This document shows, in pieces, positions 10,602 through 20,846 of a DNA stretch of 64,000 nt. The DNA is taken from the NCBI GenBank assembly GCA_025055255.1, contig JANWYI010000006.1:38595-102594 (forward strand), given 5' to 3'. Within the stretch, counting starts at the first letter, position 1. Every line of letters begins with the position of its first letter. The position numbers and the translations under genes were made by a program. This DNA comes from Anaerolineae bacterium (GTDB lineage Bacteria > Chloroflexota > Anaerolineae > Aggregatilineales > UBA2796). The notes beneath the pieces are model-generated. The model ran no database searches, was not told where the DNA came from, and saw only the letters and a list, made by a program, of their open reading frames with translations.

Positions 10602-10630
10602 CGCCGACTTCACGCTGAGTCGGCGTTTTT
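10602..10630 (+). terminator. Terminator after tRNA-His, overlapping the 3' end of the convergent ABC ATPase gene
   Basis: cgccgact-tcacgctg-agtcggcgttttt. Confidence 0.75.
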
Positions 10631-11605
10631 GCTCCTCAGGGCAGTGATCAACGCCTCAAGCGAGCTGTAGGACGCTCCGTGCCAGTGCCAGCTGCTCTCA
10701 GTGACCTGCACGATGTCTGCAGCTTGTTCAGAGATGACGAATCCTGCGCGCTCTAGCGCCCGTTGCGTCCAAAAAGCGCGCAGACCGTTGCCCTGCACGT
10801 CTAAAGCGCCTTTTACCTCTGCGCATAGCTTGAATGTGCCACTTGTCACGTCAAAGGCAACGCCTTCACTGGCAAAGGTGCGCGCAAAAGCGCCGTTCAG
10901 CACCAAATCTTCAGGCGCGCCTGCTTGTAACCCGCCTTCGCCGTCCAGCAGCCAAATGCGATCTGCGCTGCGCAGCGCCAAATCAAGGTCATGCGTTGAG
11001 AGCAGCACAGCGCGTCCTGTCCGATGTGCCAAGCGACGCAACAGTGCCATAATCTCAACGCGACGTGGCAAGTCGAGAAACGCCGTTGGCTCATCAAGGA
11101 AAATCAGCGGCGTCTCCTGTGCCAGAGCGCGCCCGATCATCACTTTTTGACGCTCGCCATCGCTTAGCTCGCTAATTGGACGCTCTGCAAGTGCTGTTGC
11201 GCCGACCGACTCTAGCGCCCATTCCACAATTGCGCGATCTGCGGCGCTCAGACGACCTGTCCAATCTGTGTACGGCAATCTGCCGAGTGCCACCAGCTCG
11301 TATACGCTGAGCAGACTTGTCTGCGCGCGCTCAGTCAGCACAATGCTGATCAAGCGTGCCAGACGGCTGATCGGCAGGCGATGAATATCTTCAGCGCCAA
11401 CACAAACTGTGCCTGCCAGTGGCTTTTGGACTGCGGCAAGCGTGCGCATCAGCGTAGACTTGCCTGCGCCATTTTGTCCAAGCAGGCAGACTAATGTGCC
11501 GCGCTCAAGCTGCAATGTCAGGTCGTGCAGCACAACTTTCGGCGATCTGCGCCCTGTCCGATAGCCAACGGTCAGGCGTTGCGCCGTGAGAATGGTCTGG
11601 CTCAT
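10610..11605 (-). CDS. btuD: FecCD-type ABC transporter ATP-binding protein (BtuD-like)
   Basis: Walker A GQNGAGKST, signature LSDGERQ, Walker B LIFLDEPTAFLD; downstream of cobalamin riboswitch. Confidence 0.85.
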   Translation of the reverse strand: MSQTILTAQRLTVGYRTGRRSPKVVLHDLTLQLERGTLVCLLGQNGAGKSTLMRTLAAVQKPLAGTVCVGAEDIHRLPISRLARLISIVLTERAQTSLLSVYELVALGRLPYTDWTGRLSAADRAIVEWALESVGATALAERPISELSDGERQKVMIGRALAQETPLIFLDEPTAFLDLPRRVEIMALLRRLAHRTGRAVLLSTHDLDLALRSADRIWLLDGEGGLQAGAPEDLVLNGAFARTFASEGVAFDVTSGTFKLCAEVKGALDVQGNGLRAFWTQRALERAGFVISEQAADIVQVTESSWHWHGASYSSLEALITALRSKNADSA

Positions 11606-12696
11606 GCACTGAAGGCGTCGCGCAGACGGCGCTGACTTAGCACAATCAGCAGGACAATAGGTGCGCCGATCAAAGCAGTGATTGCATTCAGTGGCAAGAT
11701 GATCTGCCTGCCCGGCACTTGCGCAACCAAGTCGGCGAGCATGGCGATCAAAGCGCCGAGCAGCATCGCCGTTGGCAAGAGCCAGCGATGGTCAGCCGTG
11801 CGGATGAGAATACGGCTTATGTGTGGCACAGCAATGCCTAAAAAACCTATCGGTCCGCAGAAAGCGGTCACAGCGCCTGCCAACAGCGACGTGCTCAGGA
11901 TGACACCTATGCGCGCACGCCGTAGATCAATGCCCATGCTCTGCGCATACGCCTCGCCAAGCAGCAGCGCGTTGAGCGGCTTGATCAGCGCTAGGCTCAG
12001 CGCTAAGCCGACGCCGATGATCGGCGCAAGAATCGGCAATTGGCGCCATGTGACGCCGCCGAAGCTGCCAAACGTCCAGTTAACGTACGCCTGAATGCGC
12101 TCTGGCACGCTGAAGTAGAGCAACAAGCTGACCATGGCGCTCACAGCGTAGCCGAGCATCAAGCCGACGATCAAAAGCGATAGGACGCTGCGCGCGCGTT
12201 GCGCTACGCCAAGCACAAGGCTCAACATCAGTGCAGCACCTACGCTGGCTGCTGCAGCCAAACCGAAGTCGCCCAGCAAGCCAATGCCGACTAGGACAGT
12301 TGCGCCTGTGGTACCGACCGCTAAAACCACGAGCGCTACGCCTAAGCTAGCGCCGGCGCTGATGCCCAGCACGAATGGATCGGTCAGCGGATTGCGGAAG
12401 AGAGTCTGCATTTGCACGCCGCCTACAGCCAGTGCCGCGCCTGCCAAGAGCGCCGTCAGCGCGCGCGGCATGCGGAACTGTGTCACAATCGTGGCATAGG
12501 CAGGCTGACTGGTTGCCTGTCCAAGCAAGGCGCGCAGCACGTCTTCTAGCGGCACACTGACCGAGCCAACTGCTAAGACGAGGCAAAACATGCCGATCAA
12601 GGCGATAAGCAAGGCTATGAGGACAGCGCTCCGTCTGCTCAAGCCTGTGGCAAGGCGCGCCGATTGCCAAACCTGCGCTTCAGAGTGCGTCGCCAT
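11602..12696 (-). CDS. btuC: FecCD-family ABC permease (BtuC-like)
   Basis: PRALTALLAGAALAVGGVQMQTLFRNPLTDPFVLGISAGA signature. Confidence 0.88.
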   Translation of the reverse strand: MATHSEAQVWQSARLATGLSRRSAVLIALLIALIGMFCLVLAVGSVSVPLEDVLRALLGQATSQPAYATIVTQFRMPRALTALLAGAALAVGGVQMQTLFRNPLTDPFVLGISAGASLGVALVVLAVGTTGATVLVGIGLLGDFGLAAAASVGAALMLSLVLGVAQRARSVLSLLIVGLMLGYAVSAMVSLLLYFSVPERIQAYVNWTFGSFGGVTWRQLPILAPIIGVGLALSLALIKPLNALLLGEAYAQSMGIDLRRARIGVILSTSLLAGAVTAFCGPIGFLGIAVPHISRILIRTADHRWLLPTAMLLGALIAMLADLVAQVPGRQIILPLNAITALIGAPIVLLIVLSQRRLRDAFSA

Positions 12697-12711
12697 AGCC
12701 TTGCACCTCGC

Positions 12712-13902
12712 TCACTTCAGCTGCCGATAGTAGACCAGTTCATGGTCAGGCAGCAGCTCAGGATGGAAAATCTTGATCAAGTCGGCAAGGATCACGTGCG
12801 GACGGATCACGCCGCTCTCGAAGTAGTCGTTGCCGAAGTTCTCATTGGTGCGCTTATCGTTGTTGAAGACCTTGCCGTTTTTGAAGGCAGCGAACTGAGC
12901 GAAGCGTGCGTCCGCAGCTTCAAGGTCTTTCAATGAGCCGAAGAAGCCGACGTTGACCCAAAACTCAGCGTTGCCTGCCTTGGCAAAGACGTCTTCAATG
13001 CTCAGCGGCAAGCTACCTGTGGACTCGTCATCTGCCCATGCATAGCTGGCGCCAGCATCGAGCAAGAAGCGCGCTGCAAAGCTCTTGCCGCCAGGAATGT
13101 ACCAGACATCTTGGAAGGGTGTGTTGATCAAGACGCTTGGGCGCGTGCTGACGCGCTCAGTCAATGCTACAAGCCGCTGATACTCCTTTACAACACCCTC
13201 AAAGTAGGCATTCGCACGTGCCTCAGCGTTGAAGAAGAGCGCTGTGAACTTGATCCACTCAGCGCGACCAAGCGGCGTATTTTCGGCAAACTCGCCGTTC
13301 AGCGCGACCTTGTAACCTGCCTCGATCAGCTTGGGATGCGCGTCGTAGTCAGGGAAGCCGCTACCATAGGTCATGATCAGGTCAGGCGCGATCAGTGCAA
13401 CCTGTTCCACGTTGACTTGCGCGCCGCTGCCAATCTCGGTCAGCTTGCCTGCTTTGCCAAGTGCAACGATCTCAGGCGTTGAGACGTATTGCAGCGTGTC
13501 TACGCCGACTAGAGCGTCCAAGACGTTCAGCTCGACCAAGTGCGGCAAGTACGTCGTGGACATGCTGATAAGTTTTCTTATCGGAACTTCGACCACTGTG
13601 GCGTCTTTGAGCTGCTCATCCTTTGGCGTTGGCGCGCCGCACTGAACCAGCACGTAGGTGAAGCCGCGCTCAGCGCCTGCCCATGGTCGCGTCACACGCA
13701 CGACCTTATAGTGCTTGTTGTACTGGACGCTGAAGCCAGTGGCAAAGGCGATCTCAGTCTTCTGCGGGAAATAGTCTACATTTGGGTCAAAGTTGGTGAT
13801 GCATTGCGTTGGATTCGTGTCTTGTCCGCGCGCAATAGGTGCGCTGCTCAGAGCAACTGCCAAGACAAGGGCGATTACAAGGCTGAATTTGGCGATTTTC
13901 AT
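12712..13902 (-). CDS. btuF: ABC transporter periplasmic substrate-binding protein (BtuF/FecB-like)
   Basis: Signal peptide; VEQVALIAPDLIMTYGSG region; first gene after the riboswitch. Confidence 0.85.
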   Translation of the reverse strand: MKIAKFSLVIALVLAVALSSAPIARGQDTNPTQCITNFDPNVDYFPQKTEIAFATGFSVQYNKHYKVVRVTRPWAGAERGFTYVLVQCGAPTPKDEQLKDATVVEVPIRKLISMSTTYLPHLVELNVLDALVGVDTLQYVSTPEIVALGKAGKLTEIGSGAQVNVEQVALIAPDLIMTYGSGFPDYDAHPKLIEAGYKVALNGEFAENTPLGRAEWIKFTALFFNAEARANAYFEGVVKEYQRLVALTERVSTRPSVLINTPFQDVWYIPGGKSFAARFLLDAGASYAWADDESTGSLPLSIEDVFAKAGNAEFWVNVGFFGSLKDLEAADARFAQFAAFKNGKVFNNDKRTNENFGNDYFESGVIRPHVILADLIKIFHPELLPDHELVYYRQLK

Positions 13903-13984
13903 CGGTCAAACATCCTTTCCCAGAGCAATTAGCGAACGAGTTGGGCAAAGGATGCACGCGCCATGCTGTTTGGCGCGCCGACTA

Positions 13985-14009
13985 CAAAAAAACCCGCCAA
14001 AGGGCGGGC
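13985..14009 (-). terminator. Rho-independent terminator in cobalamin riboswitch expression platform
   Basis: minus strand cccgcc-cttt-ggcgggttttttt. Confidence 0.85.
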
Positions 14010-14077
14010 AAGACAGCATGGAGGTATGAACATCCACACGCGCTCCCCTTTGTCCACGAAGGTGAAACACGATCTTC

Positions 14078-14210
14078 AGTCAAAGTGGGCATTCGGGCTT
14101 CGCCTCAGCGGCGTTACCGTTGCGGGAACAGCGTCGGACTTACACCGATCTTCCCCCGAAGGTCTGCCAGACCTTGCGCCGTACATCCGGGTAGCGGCGC
14201 CCTTTGACCA
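14078..14210 (-). promoter_or_regulatory. Cobalamin riboswitch aptamer
   Basis: minus strand GGGGGAAGATCGGTGTAAGTCCGACGCTGTTCCCGCAACGGTAA...GCGAAGCCCGAATGCCCAC (B12 box), closed by P1 GTCAAAGGGC/GCCCaCTTTGAC. Confidence 0.93.
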
Positions 14211-14218
14211 TGTGCAAC

Positions 14219-14247
14219 AGTCTAACGCACTTTGAACAGTGAGTCAA
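14219..14247 (-). promoter_or_regulatory. Sigma70-type promoter upstream of cobalamin riboswitch (TTGACT-N17-TAGACT)
   Basis: -35 at 14242-14247, -10 at 14219-14224 on minus strand. Confidence 0.7.
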
Positions 14248-14392
14248 ATCTTGGATTTCTGTCTGAGCCCAAAACGTCCAAGCGCAGAATGATAGGCGAG
14301 GCAAGTGACAAGACAAATCTCACTCCTGCCTCTGCCCAACTTGGGCTACATTTTCAGGCAAGGTTATGTAAAATATATTAAGCAATCATTAA

Positions 14393-15373
14393 GTGAGCGA
14401 GGTTTTGCCAAAAGTTGTGGAAAAGACGAGCCTTCCTGTGACCTTTGAGGCGACTGAGCGTCCGAATTTGCAGCCTGATGACTTGATGAGCGAAGGCGGA
14501 CGCAAAGTCCTTGCCTTCCATTTTGGGAAGATGCTGGCGCGGCAAGCTGAGGTGTTGGCGAGCGAAGACATTGAAGCTGTCCACCAAATGCGCGTGGCGA
14601 CGCGCCGTCTCCGCAGCACGCTGCGCATTTTTCGTCCATACTACCGTCAAAATGCTTTGAAGCCGTTACGTGCCGCCTTGAAGCACACAGCCGAGCTGCT
14701 CGGCAACGTACGTGATCTGGACGTTTACCGCGAGCATCTCATGCGCTATGCTAAAGAGCAGCCTAGCGCCAAGCGCCGCGATTTGCGCTTGATCAATGAC
14801 CAACTTGGCAAGCGGCATGCTGAGCTGCGTTCACACTTGTATGAGCATCTCAATAGCGCAGCTTACGCCGCATTTTTGCGCGATTTTGCCGCCTTCTTGC
14901 AAACGCCTTATGCTGCTGCGCGCACAGTGCCAGACGATGAACCAATTCCATGCCGTGTGCGTGAGGTTGCGCCGCGCTTGATCTACGAACAGTACGGCGT
15001 AGTCCGCGCCTATGAGCCATATCTGGAAAAGGCGAGTGCTGAGCGTTTGCACGCCTTGCGCATTGAAGTGAAACGGCTGCGCTACCTGATTGAAGCCTTC
15101 AGCGAGTTGCTTGGATCACAAGCCGAAGTGGTCATCAGTGCCTGCAAGCAATTACAGGATTTTCTAGGCGAGTTACAGGATGCTAAGGTCGCAGCCCAGC
15201 TAAGCGCAACATATTTGCCTGATTTACGGCGCGGCAAGCGCGCATTGGAGCGCTACCTAGAGGCGCGCCAAGCCGATCAGGAACGTCTACGTGCCTCGCT
15301 ATGGGAACAGTGGTCGGCTTTCAACGCGCCGAGCGTGCGTGAGGCATTAGGATTAGCTGTATCTGCGCTATGA
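14393..15373 (+). CDS. CHAD domain protein
   Basis: VHQMRVATRRLRSTLRIFRP and LHALRIEVKRLRYLIEAF; GTG start. Confidence 0.9.
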   Translation: MSEVLPKVVEKTSLPVTFEATERPNLQPDDLMSEGGRKVLAFHFGKMLARQAEVLASEDIEAVHQMRVATRRLRSTLRIFRPYYRQNALKPLRAALKHTAELLGNVRDLDVYREHLMRYAKEQPSAKRRDLRLINDQLGKRHAELRSHLYEHLNSAAYAAFLRDFAAFLQTPYAAARTVPDDEPIPCRVREVAPRLIYEQYGVVRAYEPYLEKASAERLHALRIEVKRLRYLIEAFSELLGSQAEVVISACKQLQDFLGELQDAKVAAQLSATYLPDLRRGKRALERYLEARQADQERLRASLWEQWSAFNAPSVREALGLAVSAL

Positions 15374-15376
15374 GAC

Positions 15377-15970
15377 CTAGAAGCGCACGCGAATTCTCAG
15401 GCGTCCTAACCGAATTTCGTCGCCGCTGCGCAGCAAACGGTCGCCTTCTGGAATGAGACGGCGTCCATTCAAGTAGGTGTGATTGGTGCTGTGTAAGTCA
15501 GTGACGTAGATTAGGCTGCCGCGCCGCTTTAACTGCAAATGGCGGCGCGAGACGCCATGTTCCTCGGCGCCAAATGGTGATAAGTCTACATCTGGCGCTT
15601 GCTCGCCAGCAGCGCGCCGTCCGACAATTAGCGTCTCTTTGATCGTTAGATTCAAAACCTTGCCGTCTACTTCGAAAACAATCGGCTTTTCTTCGTTAAC
15701 AATTGCCTCGCCTGTTTGCTGCGGACCTGTAGGCACAACGTTGCCTGCATCGTCAATCCGATGGGTCTCGCCTGAGGAAACCATTGCTAGACCGCAGTTC
15801 GGACAAACTAGCTCGCCGACGCGCACGGTTTGTCCACAGCGCGTGCAGATCAGCTCTCTCGGCTTGGTTTCTACCCCGTCGTCCATGTTACCTTCAGGAG
15901 CACCTGATTGGAACAGTGGCTCTGCACCTGTGCTCTGCTCCACCTCAGCGCCTTCGTTTGGACTTGCCAT
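15377..15970 (-). CDS. Zinc-ribbon + FHA domain protein
   Basis: CTRCGQTVRVGELVCPNCG and GVSRRHLQLKRRG...HSTNHTYLNGRRL. Confidence 0.9.
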   Translation of the reverse strand: MASPNEGAEVEQSTGAEPLFQSGAPEGNMDDGVETKPRELICTRCGQTVRVGELVCPNCGLAMVSSGETHRIDDAGNVVPTGPQQTGEAIVNEEKPIVFEVDGKVLNLTIKETLIVGRRAAGEQAPDVDLSPFGAEEHGVSRRHLQLKRRGSLIYVTDLHSTNHTYLNGRRLIPEGDRLLRSGDEIRLGRLRIRVRF

Positions 15971-16287
15971 AGCTTTTTCCTGTCCAGTACCCTGCGTATT
16001 TACAAAATTCGTTTTCATTGTAACATGCTTCGCTTGAATGCAACGGACTCAAACGCAATTAAAACGAATAAAGGCTTGCGTTCGCACAGAGACAGGCAAA
16101 GCGCAGTTGTCTGCGCCGATCAGCACGCCAGTGCCGAGCCTGCTGCAAAAATTGTATATAGCGTTATCGAATTGTGTGCTATTCCTGCCTAAAGTGCGGT
16201 ATACTCAAAGAAAGATCGGTTTAGAGCGCTTTACAGGCTTCTGAAAACTTTGATAGGCTAACTAAAGAATAGGAGTACCTCATCAAT

Positions 16288-17577
16288 ATGGTTGCTCAAG
16301 CAGTTCCTCCCGCCATTGTCACCACGGATCCGACCTACCAAACGGCATTGCGTCAATATGACCGCGCAGTGGAATACTTGCCACACTTGCCGACTGGTGT
16401 CGTGGAATTCCTGAAGTGGCCGCGCCGCGAGCTGACCGTTCACTTTCCGGCGCGCATGGAAAATGGCGAGGTCAGAATTTTCACAGGCTATCGCGTCCAT
16501 CACAACACTGTTCTAGGTCCCTCTAAAGGCGGCATTCGCTACAGCCCGCACGTCAGCCTTGACGAGGTACGCGCCCTAGCCATGTGGATGACATGGAAGT
16601 GCGCACTCGTTAACTTGCCCTACGGCGGTGCCAAAGGCGGTGTGGTCGTTGATCCTTTCAAACACACTCAAAGTGAGCTTGAGGCGATCACACGGCGCTT
16701 CACTTCAGAGATCATCTTGCTGATCGGGCCCAAGATTGATATCCCAGCGCCTGACATGGGCACTAACGCTCAAACAATGGCGTGGATAATGGACACCTAC
16801 AGCATGACCGTTGGCTACTCAGTGCCAGCCGTTGTGACGGGCAAGCCGCTGAACATCGGTGGGTCACTAGGGCGTGAAGAGGCGACCGGGCGCGGCGCTA
16901 TCGTCTGCATGTTAGAAGCGCTGCGCCAACTGGAGATCACGAAGAGTCCGCAGGATATTTCAGTTGTGGTGCAAGGCTTTGGCAATGTCGGCTCGCATGC
17001 GGCGCGGCGTGCTCATGAGCTGGGCTTCAAAGTGATCGCCGTGAGCGACATCACAGGCGGCTACTATAACAGCAAGGGCTTGAACATCCCTGAGCTATAC
17101 AGCTACGTGCGCCAAAACCGTACTCTCGCAGGCTACAAAGGCGAGGCAGAGCCAATCACGAACGCTGAGCTGCTCGAATTGCCATGCGATGTGCTAATTC
17201 CAGCAGCCCTAGAAAATCAGCTGACAGGTGAAAATGCGCCGCGTGTCAAGGCAAAGCTGATTGTGGAAGGCGCGAACGGTCCGACGACACCTGAGGCTGA
17301 TGATATCTTCGATGATCGCGGCATTCTGGTCGTGCCGGATATCCTCGCCAATGCAGGCGGCGTGACAGTGTCCTACTTTGAGTGGGTACAAGGCTTGCAA
17401 GAGTACTTCTGGGACGAAGATGAAGTCTATCGCCGCTTAGAACGTATCCTTGTGCGCGCTTACGATGAAGTAGTGACAACTGCTGAGCGCTTTCGCGTCA
17501 ATATGCGTTTAGCGGCAAACATCACGGCGATCAACCGCGTGGCACAAGCTATGATGACACGCGGCTTCTATCCCTGA
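16288..17577 (+). CDS. gdhA: Glu/Leu/Phe/Val dehydrogenase (glutamate dehydrogenase)
   Basis: GPSKGGIRYSPHV, LPYGGAKGGVVVDP motifs. Confidence 0.95.
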   Translation: MVAQAVPPAIVTTDPTYQTALRQYDRAVEYLPHLPTGVVEFLKWPRRELTVHFPARMENGEVRIFTGYRVHHNTVLGPSKGGIRYSPHVSLDEVRALAMWMTWKCALVNLPYGGAKGGVVVDPFKHTQSELEAITRRFTSEIILLIGPKIDIPAPDMGTNAQTMAWIMDTYSMTVGYSVPAVVTGKPLNIGGSLGREEATGRGAIVCMLEALRQLEITKSPQDISVVVQGFGNVGSHAARRAHELGFKVIAVSDITGGYYNSKGLNIPELYSYVRQNRTLAGYKGEAEPITNAELLELPCDVLIPAALENQLTGENAPRVKAKLIVEGANGPTTPEADDIFDDRGILVVPDILANAGGVTVSYFEWVQGLQEYFWDEDEVYRRLERILVRAYDEVVTTAERFRVNMRLAANITAINRVAQAMMTRGFYP

Positions 17578-17615
17578 TCCTTGCTCAGCCAACTCAGCGC
17601 CTGCGTGCGCACTGC

Positions 17616-17649
17616 TCAGCGACGTGACGCTCACGTCGCTGGCTTTTTC
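17616..17649 (+). terminator. Rho-independent terminator
   Basis: agcgacgtga-cgc-tcacgtcgct ggcttttt. Confidence 0.8.
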
Positions 17650-17730
17650 TAGGCGCATTGCACATTCAAAGCGCCTGTGATATGCTCTGCGCAATCCTAG
17701 TCAAGTGCCTGAAAGTAGTTCAGCTGGACG

Positions 17731-18153
17731 ATGCACATTCACACTGTGATTTATACTGATCACTTGCCTGAGGTCGAAACGTTCTATCGCCGCGCTTTTC
17801 CAACTGTGCCCTTTGACGCACAGGAAGGCATGTTCACTGTGCGCTGGGCATCCAACGGCTGGCTGCACTTCGTGCGCGCCGATGAGACACATCCGCCTAG
17901 CCCTGTGGCACTGATACGCATCCACTTGCCACACACTGACCTTGAGCATGAGCGTCTGACCGCGCTTGGCATTGCCTGCGGCGCGTTGACTGTAGAGTCG
18001 TGGGGCAGATGGTACGGCAACAACGTTCGCTACTTCGAAGTAATCGATCCAACAGGCACGCGCCTGCACTTCTATGAGCCGCACTTCGGCGAGAAGCGCC
18101 AACTGATGACAACTGGCGACGGCACAGATACGCGCAAAGTCCATCACCACTGA
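17731..18153 (+). CDS. VOC/glyoxalase-like protein
   Basis: VIYTDHLPEVETFYRRAF...YFEVIDPTGTRLHFYEP. Confidence 0.82.
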   Translation: MHIHTVIYTDHLPEVETFYRRAFPTVPFDAQEGMFTVRWASNGWLHFVRADETHPPSPVALIRIHLPHTDLEHERLTALGIACGALTVESWGRWYGNNVRYFEVIDPTGTRLHFYEPHFGEKRQLMTTGDGTDTRKVHHH

Positions 18154-18159
18154 GCCGAC

Positions 18160-19812
18160 ATGCAATCAACAGTTAAACTGTTCCTCGTGCTGTGTCTCAC
18201 TTGGACAGCGCTCTCGCCGAGTGCCTTGAGCGCAGCACAGAGCGCTACAGTGCGCGTCATATTGCCGCCTTTTGGGACGCTCGATCCTGTCGCGCTCTCG
18301 CCTGCTGACCAGACAGGACGCGATCTGGTCGAGAATCTTTTTGCAGGTCTGACGCGCTACGATCCGCTCACCAAACAGATCGTCCCGGCATTGGCTGAGT
18401 CATGGTCGGTCAGTCCTGACGGCTTGGAGTGGACGTTTAGGTTGCGGGACGCACAATGGGTGCGCGTCCAGAATGGAGTCGTTGTGCCTGTGCGCCCAAT
18501 CGTAGCAGGTGACTTCGTCTTCGCTTTGCGCCGCGCTTGTGACGCACCGCCGCCGAATCCTGCTGCTAAGACAGTGTTTGTCATCAGCGGCTGCCGCAAA
18601 ATTGCCACGACTAATCCGCTGTTGGTAGATGACCTGTTTATTGCACGTGAGCTGGGAGTGCGCGTTGTCAATCTGCGTACGTTAGCCTTGCGCCTTGAGT
18701 TTCCTGCGCCAATGTTGCCTTTCATGCTCGCCCTGCCAGAGTTTCGCCCTGTGCCACGCGAATCGGTCAGTTTAGCCGCTGAGAACAGCGACTGGGCTGT
18801 GCCGAGCGCAATGCTCTCCAGCGGCGCTTACGCACTGGCTGAGCGCGACGCGCAGAGCCTAACCTTGCTGCGCAATCCATTTTGGCATGATCGGACAGGC
18901 AACATAGAGCAAGTGACGGTCGCTTTTGCTCCGTCTGAGTCAGCTGCAGACCTTTTCATCTCGCAAAGTGCTGATTTCGCCCGCCTGAGCCGAGAGAGTG
19001 CGACACAACTTGCTATGAGCGCGCCTGAGTCGCTCATCAGTATGCCTAGCGCAGCTGTGATCCTGCTCGGCTTTGCCGCTGAGCGTCCAGTGACAATGCG
19101 AGAGGAGCTGAGACGCGCTTTGGCGCTCTCAATTGACCGTAACGCGCTCGCTCAGCAACTCAGTGGCACAGTGCCGACATGGCGGCTGACCACGCCTGCA
19201 GTCGCTGCAGTGGCGCTACAGTCTGAAGCAGGCATTTTCTCACCACAAGCAGCCAAAGCACAGCTGATCGCAGCAGGCTATGCTGCTTGCCGCCTGCCTG
19301 AGCGCCTTGAACTGGTCATTGAAGATACGCCGCGCATGGAAGCCTTAGCGAACGCGCTCTTTGCGCAGTGGCAGGCAAATCTAGGCTGTAACGCCCAGAA
19401 CTTCCGTTTGACCAAGCGCAGCACTGAAGTTGTGCGCCGCCTTGCCGATGGCACCTTCAGCACCATTCGCACCACTGATCCAATTCGCCCGCATATGTGG
19501 CTGTTCACATGGTCGCCTGATTACTTGGATGTCACGGCGTGGACGGGCGACGGCGCGCATTGTCGCTACGGCTTTCTGAAGAGCTACGTGCCATGCGGCG
19601 AGGCAGATCAGTTAGTGAACGCGGCATTGCTGGAGAGCGACTTAGCGCGCCGCGCTGAGCTAGTCGAGCAGGCAGAGCGGCGCTACTTTGGTGAGAATGG
19701 CACTTTTCCTGTAGTGCCACTGCTGACTGAGCTGCGTTTCGCTGCACGCCGACCCAACTTGCAAGGCGTCAGCGCTGCAGCGCCGCTTTGGTTTGCGGCT
19801 TGGTCGCGTTAG
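18160..19812 (+). CDS. Peptide/oligopeptide ABC transporter substrate-binding protein (SBP family 5)
   Basis: LVENLFAGLTRYDPLTKQIVPALAESWSVSPDGLEWTFRLRD. Confidence 0.92.
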   Translation: MQSTVKLFLVLCLTWTALSPSALSAAQSATVRVILPPFGTLDPVALSPADQTGRDLVENLFAGLTRYDPLTKQIVPALAESWSVSPDGLEWTFRLRDAQWVRVQNGVVVPVRPIVAGDFVFALRRACDAPPPNPAAKTVFVISGCRKIATTNPLLVDDLFIARELGVRVVNLRTLALRLEFPAPMLPFMLALPEFRPVPRESVSLAAENSDWAVPSAMLSSGAYALAERDAQSLTLLRNPFWHDRTGNIEQVTVAFAPSESAADLFISQSADFARLSRESATQLAMSAPESLISMPSAAVILLGFAAERPVTMREELRRALALSIDRNALAQQLSGTVPTWRLTTPAVAAVALQSEAGIFSPQAAKAQLIAAGYAACRLPERLELVIEDTPRMEALANALFAQWQANLGCNAQNFRLTKRSTEVVRRLADGTFSTIRTTDPIRPHMWLFTWSPDYLDVTAWTGDGAHCRYGFLKSYVPCGEADQLVNAALLESDLARRAELVEQAERRYFGENGTFPVVPLLTELRFAARRPNLQGVSAAAPLWFAAWSR

Positions 19813-19876
19813 ACGTTACAAGCATACTCGAAATCTTGTAGAATCATGGGTAACGCTTCAATGAAAGGAGCTACCC

Positions 19877-20794
19877 GTGACCTTTCCGTCTTTCTACGAT
19901 CCCGAAACAGTTGGACAAATTTACGAGCCTGATCTGCAGCGTGCCTACGCTGAAGGTGCTGCAGCCTTTCAAACGCCTGCCAGCAGCGACCAGCAGCGTG
20001 TCTTGCTCTGGCTGATTGATATGCAGAACGACTTCATCCTGCCTGCACCGCTCGGTCGTTTGCCCGTGCCAAATGCCGTGCAGGATGCACAGCGCACTAT
20101 TGAATGGCTCTATCGCAACGTCCATCAAGTTACGCACATCGCTGCCTCGCTCGACACACACACGCCGTTTCAAATTTTCTATCCAACGTGGTGGAAAAAT
20201 GCCAAAGGCGAGCGTCCTGCGCCGTACACTGTCATTAGTGCTGAGGACGTCGCTAAACAGATTTGGCTGCCCGATCTAGAGCCTGAGTGGTCAGCTTATT
20301 ACGTAGAAGAGCTAGAAAAGGTCGGCAAGAAACAGCTGATGATCTGGCCTTTCCATTGCATGGAAGGCACAGCCGGACGCGCCCTGTTGCCTGCGCTCTC
20401 AGAGGCAATCATGTATCACAGCGGCGCACGCGCAGCACAGCCTACTTACCTGACCAAGGGCACAATTCCGCACACTGAGTTCTACTCAGTGGTCGAGCCA
20501 GAGGTGAAATATCCGCGGCGTCCTGACGGAGGCTTAAACACAGCCTTTCTGGACATGATTGCCAGCTACGACCTAGTTTATGTGGCAGGTGAGGCACGCA
20601 GTCACTGCGTGCTGGCAACGCTAGACTCAACACTGCGCTACTTCGCCAATCAGCCTGAGGTGATCGCTAAGCTGCGCTTCTTGGACGACTGCACGTCCTC
20701 TATTCCTGGCTTTGAGCAGGCTACTGAAGAGCGACTGGGCGCAATGGCAGCGCAAGGGCTGCGTTTCGTGAACTCAACTGATCCAATCGGCTGA
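19877..20794 (+). CDS. Cysteine hydrolase / nicotinamidase-like (isochorismatase fold)
   Basis: LLWLIDMQNDFILP, YLTKG, VAGEARSHCVLAT (D-K-C triad). Confidence 0.88.
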   Translation: MTFPSFYDPETVGQIYEPDLQRAYAEGAAAFQTPASSDQQRVLLWLIDMQNDFILPAPLGRLPVPNAVQDAQRTIEWLYRNVHQVTHIAASLDTHTPFQIFYPTWWKNAKGERPAPYTVISAEDVAKQIWLPDLEPEWSAYYVEELEKVGKKQLMIWPFHCMEGTAGRALLPALSEAIMYHSGARAAQPTYLTKGTIPHTEFYSVVEPEVKYPRRPDGGLNTAFLDMIASYDLVYVAGEARSHCVLATLDSTLRYFANQPEVIAKLRFLDDCTSSIPGFEQATEERLGAMAAQGLRFVNSTDPIG

Positions 20795-20846
20795 GCCTCG
20801 CAACCTCTGAGCGTCAGCTGCGTAGTATACGATTAGACATATATCA

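Noticed and set aside
13963-14235. Overlapping plus-strand ORFs across the intergenic region upstream of btuF
   Set aside because: They lie in all frames over a clear cobalamin riboswitch; no coding signature.
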